Source of the DNA: an uncultured Bacteroidota bacterium
GTDB taxonomy: Bacteria > Bacteroidota > Bacteroidia > Chitinophagales > Chitinophagaceae
DNA: 7,324 nucleotides
Assembly (NCBI GenBank): GCA_903835145.1
Contig: CAILMA010000650.1
Span: forward strand, 1 to 7,324
Direction of reading: 5' to 3'
Shown here: positions 7,234 through 7,324 of the stretch, one piece after another
How positions within the stretch are numbered: position 1 is the first letter of the stretch
Layout of the letters: each line of letters opens with the position of its first letter
Program-made: the position numbers and the translations under genes
The notes under the pieces: generated by a model
What the model was told of the DNA's origin: nothing
Seen by the model: the letters and a program-made list of their open reading frames with translations, nothing else
The model's database searches: none

Positions 7234-7265
7234 TTCACGAACGGTCGAAATTGTTCACCAACGGT
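7234..7265 (-). promoter_or_regulatory. Tandem 12-bp direct repeat, candidate LytTR-type operator
   Basis: On the minus strand ACCGTTGGTGAA (7265-7254) and ACCGTTCGTGAA (7245-7234) differ at one base and are spaced exactly 20 bp, about two helical turns, on one face of the DNA. Their first nine bases fit the LytTR-family consensus [TA][AC][CA]GTTN[AG][TG] at every position. The 11-bp gap is slightly shorter than the roughly 12-13 bp usually quoted for LytTR sites. A promoter-like sequence lies just downstream on the same strand. The operator could instead serve a divergent gene to the right of the window. Confidence 0.45.
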
Positions 7266-7324
7266 AAAAAATCCACTTTTTTCTGTTCATATAATATTTT
7301 TTCTACTTAAATTAGCTGAAAAAA

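Larger units (their letters stand above)
6803..7324. other. AT-rich intergenic region without a convincing gene
   Basis: About 520 bases lie upstream of the adhesin start. The stretch is clearly richer in A and T than the coding region and has long A and T runs, densest at 6989-7024. Only tiny reading frames occur, for example a 12-codon one on the minus strand at 7161-7123, and none has coding character. Apart from the direct repeat, two promoter-like pairs and a palindrome, listed separately, I see no tRNA, riboswitch or stable terminator hairpin. The length and content fit a regulatory region, possibly shared with a divergent gene to the right. Confidence 0.7.

Overview
The window is almost entirely one very large gene on the minus strand. 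It starts with ATG at 6802-6800 and stays open, without a stop, to the left edge, so about 2267 codons are visible and the 3' end lies outside. The remaining ~520 bases (6803-7324) are an AT-rich upstream region with no convincing gene. The style suggests Bacteroidota, probably Chitinophagaceae/Sphingobacteriia or a relative. The reasons are a signal peptide ending in AKA|Q, an N-terminal DYATL...AIDALN...GVGTGGVTLNV segment, Asn-ladder beta-helix repeats, Ig-like modules rich in Ser/Thr/Gly/Val/Asn, no clear Shine-Dalgarno sequence, and promoter-like TTG/TTTG plus TAnnTTTG-type elements. The assignment rests on protein style alone; no marker gene is present.

The predicted protein is a secreted or cell-surface mosaic. 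In order from the N-terminus it has: a signal peptide (residues 1-29); a long right-handed parallel beta-helix region (about 30-1168) that ends in a DDFSG..R...MGALQF element; a beta-sandwich module (1169-1323); an Ig-like domain (1324-1419); an Ig-like domain of the CHU_C-associated type that appears split by a jelly-roll-like insert (1420-1651); another Ig/PKD-like domain (1652-1746); three tandem bacterial Ig-like repeats (1747-1965); one more Ig/PKD-like domain (1966-2045); and a nidogen-like beta-sandwich module (2046-2267) that runs to the window edge. No catalytic motif was recognised. The likely role is adhesion or surface structure. Proteins of this build usually leave the cell by the type IX secretion system (T9SS), but the C-terminal sorting domain that would show this is not in the window.

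The upstream region holds the most interesting non-coding signal. Read on the minus strand, two near-identical 12-mers (ACCGTTSGTGAA, S = G or C) sit exactly 20 bp apart at 7265-7234. Their 9-bp cores fit the published LytTR-family binding consensus. A plausible promoter (TTG, 18 bp, TATAATTTGC) follows 22 bp downstream and points at the adhesin gene. A second promoter-like pair lies nearer the start codon, and a perfect 12-bp palindrome lies between the two. This suggests, but does not prove, that the adhesin is under LytTR-type control with a long leader.

I found no mobile element, CRISPR array, RNA gene or terminator, and no evidence for a wholly new multi-gene system.
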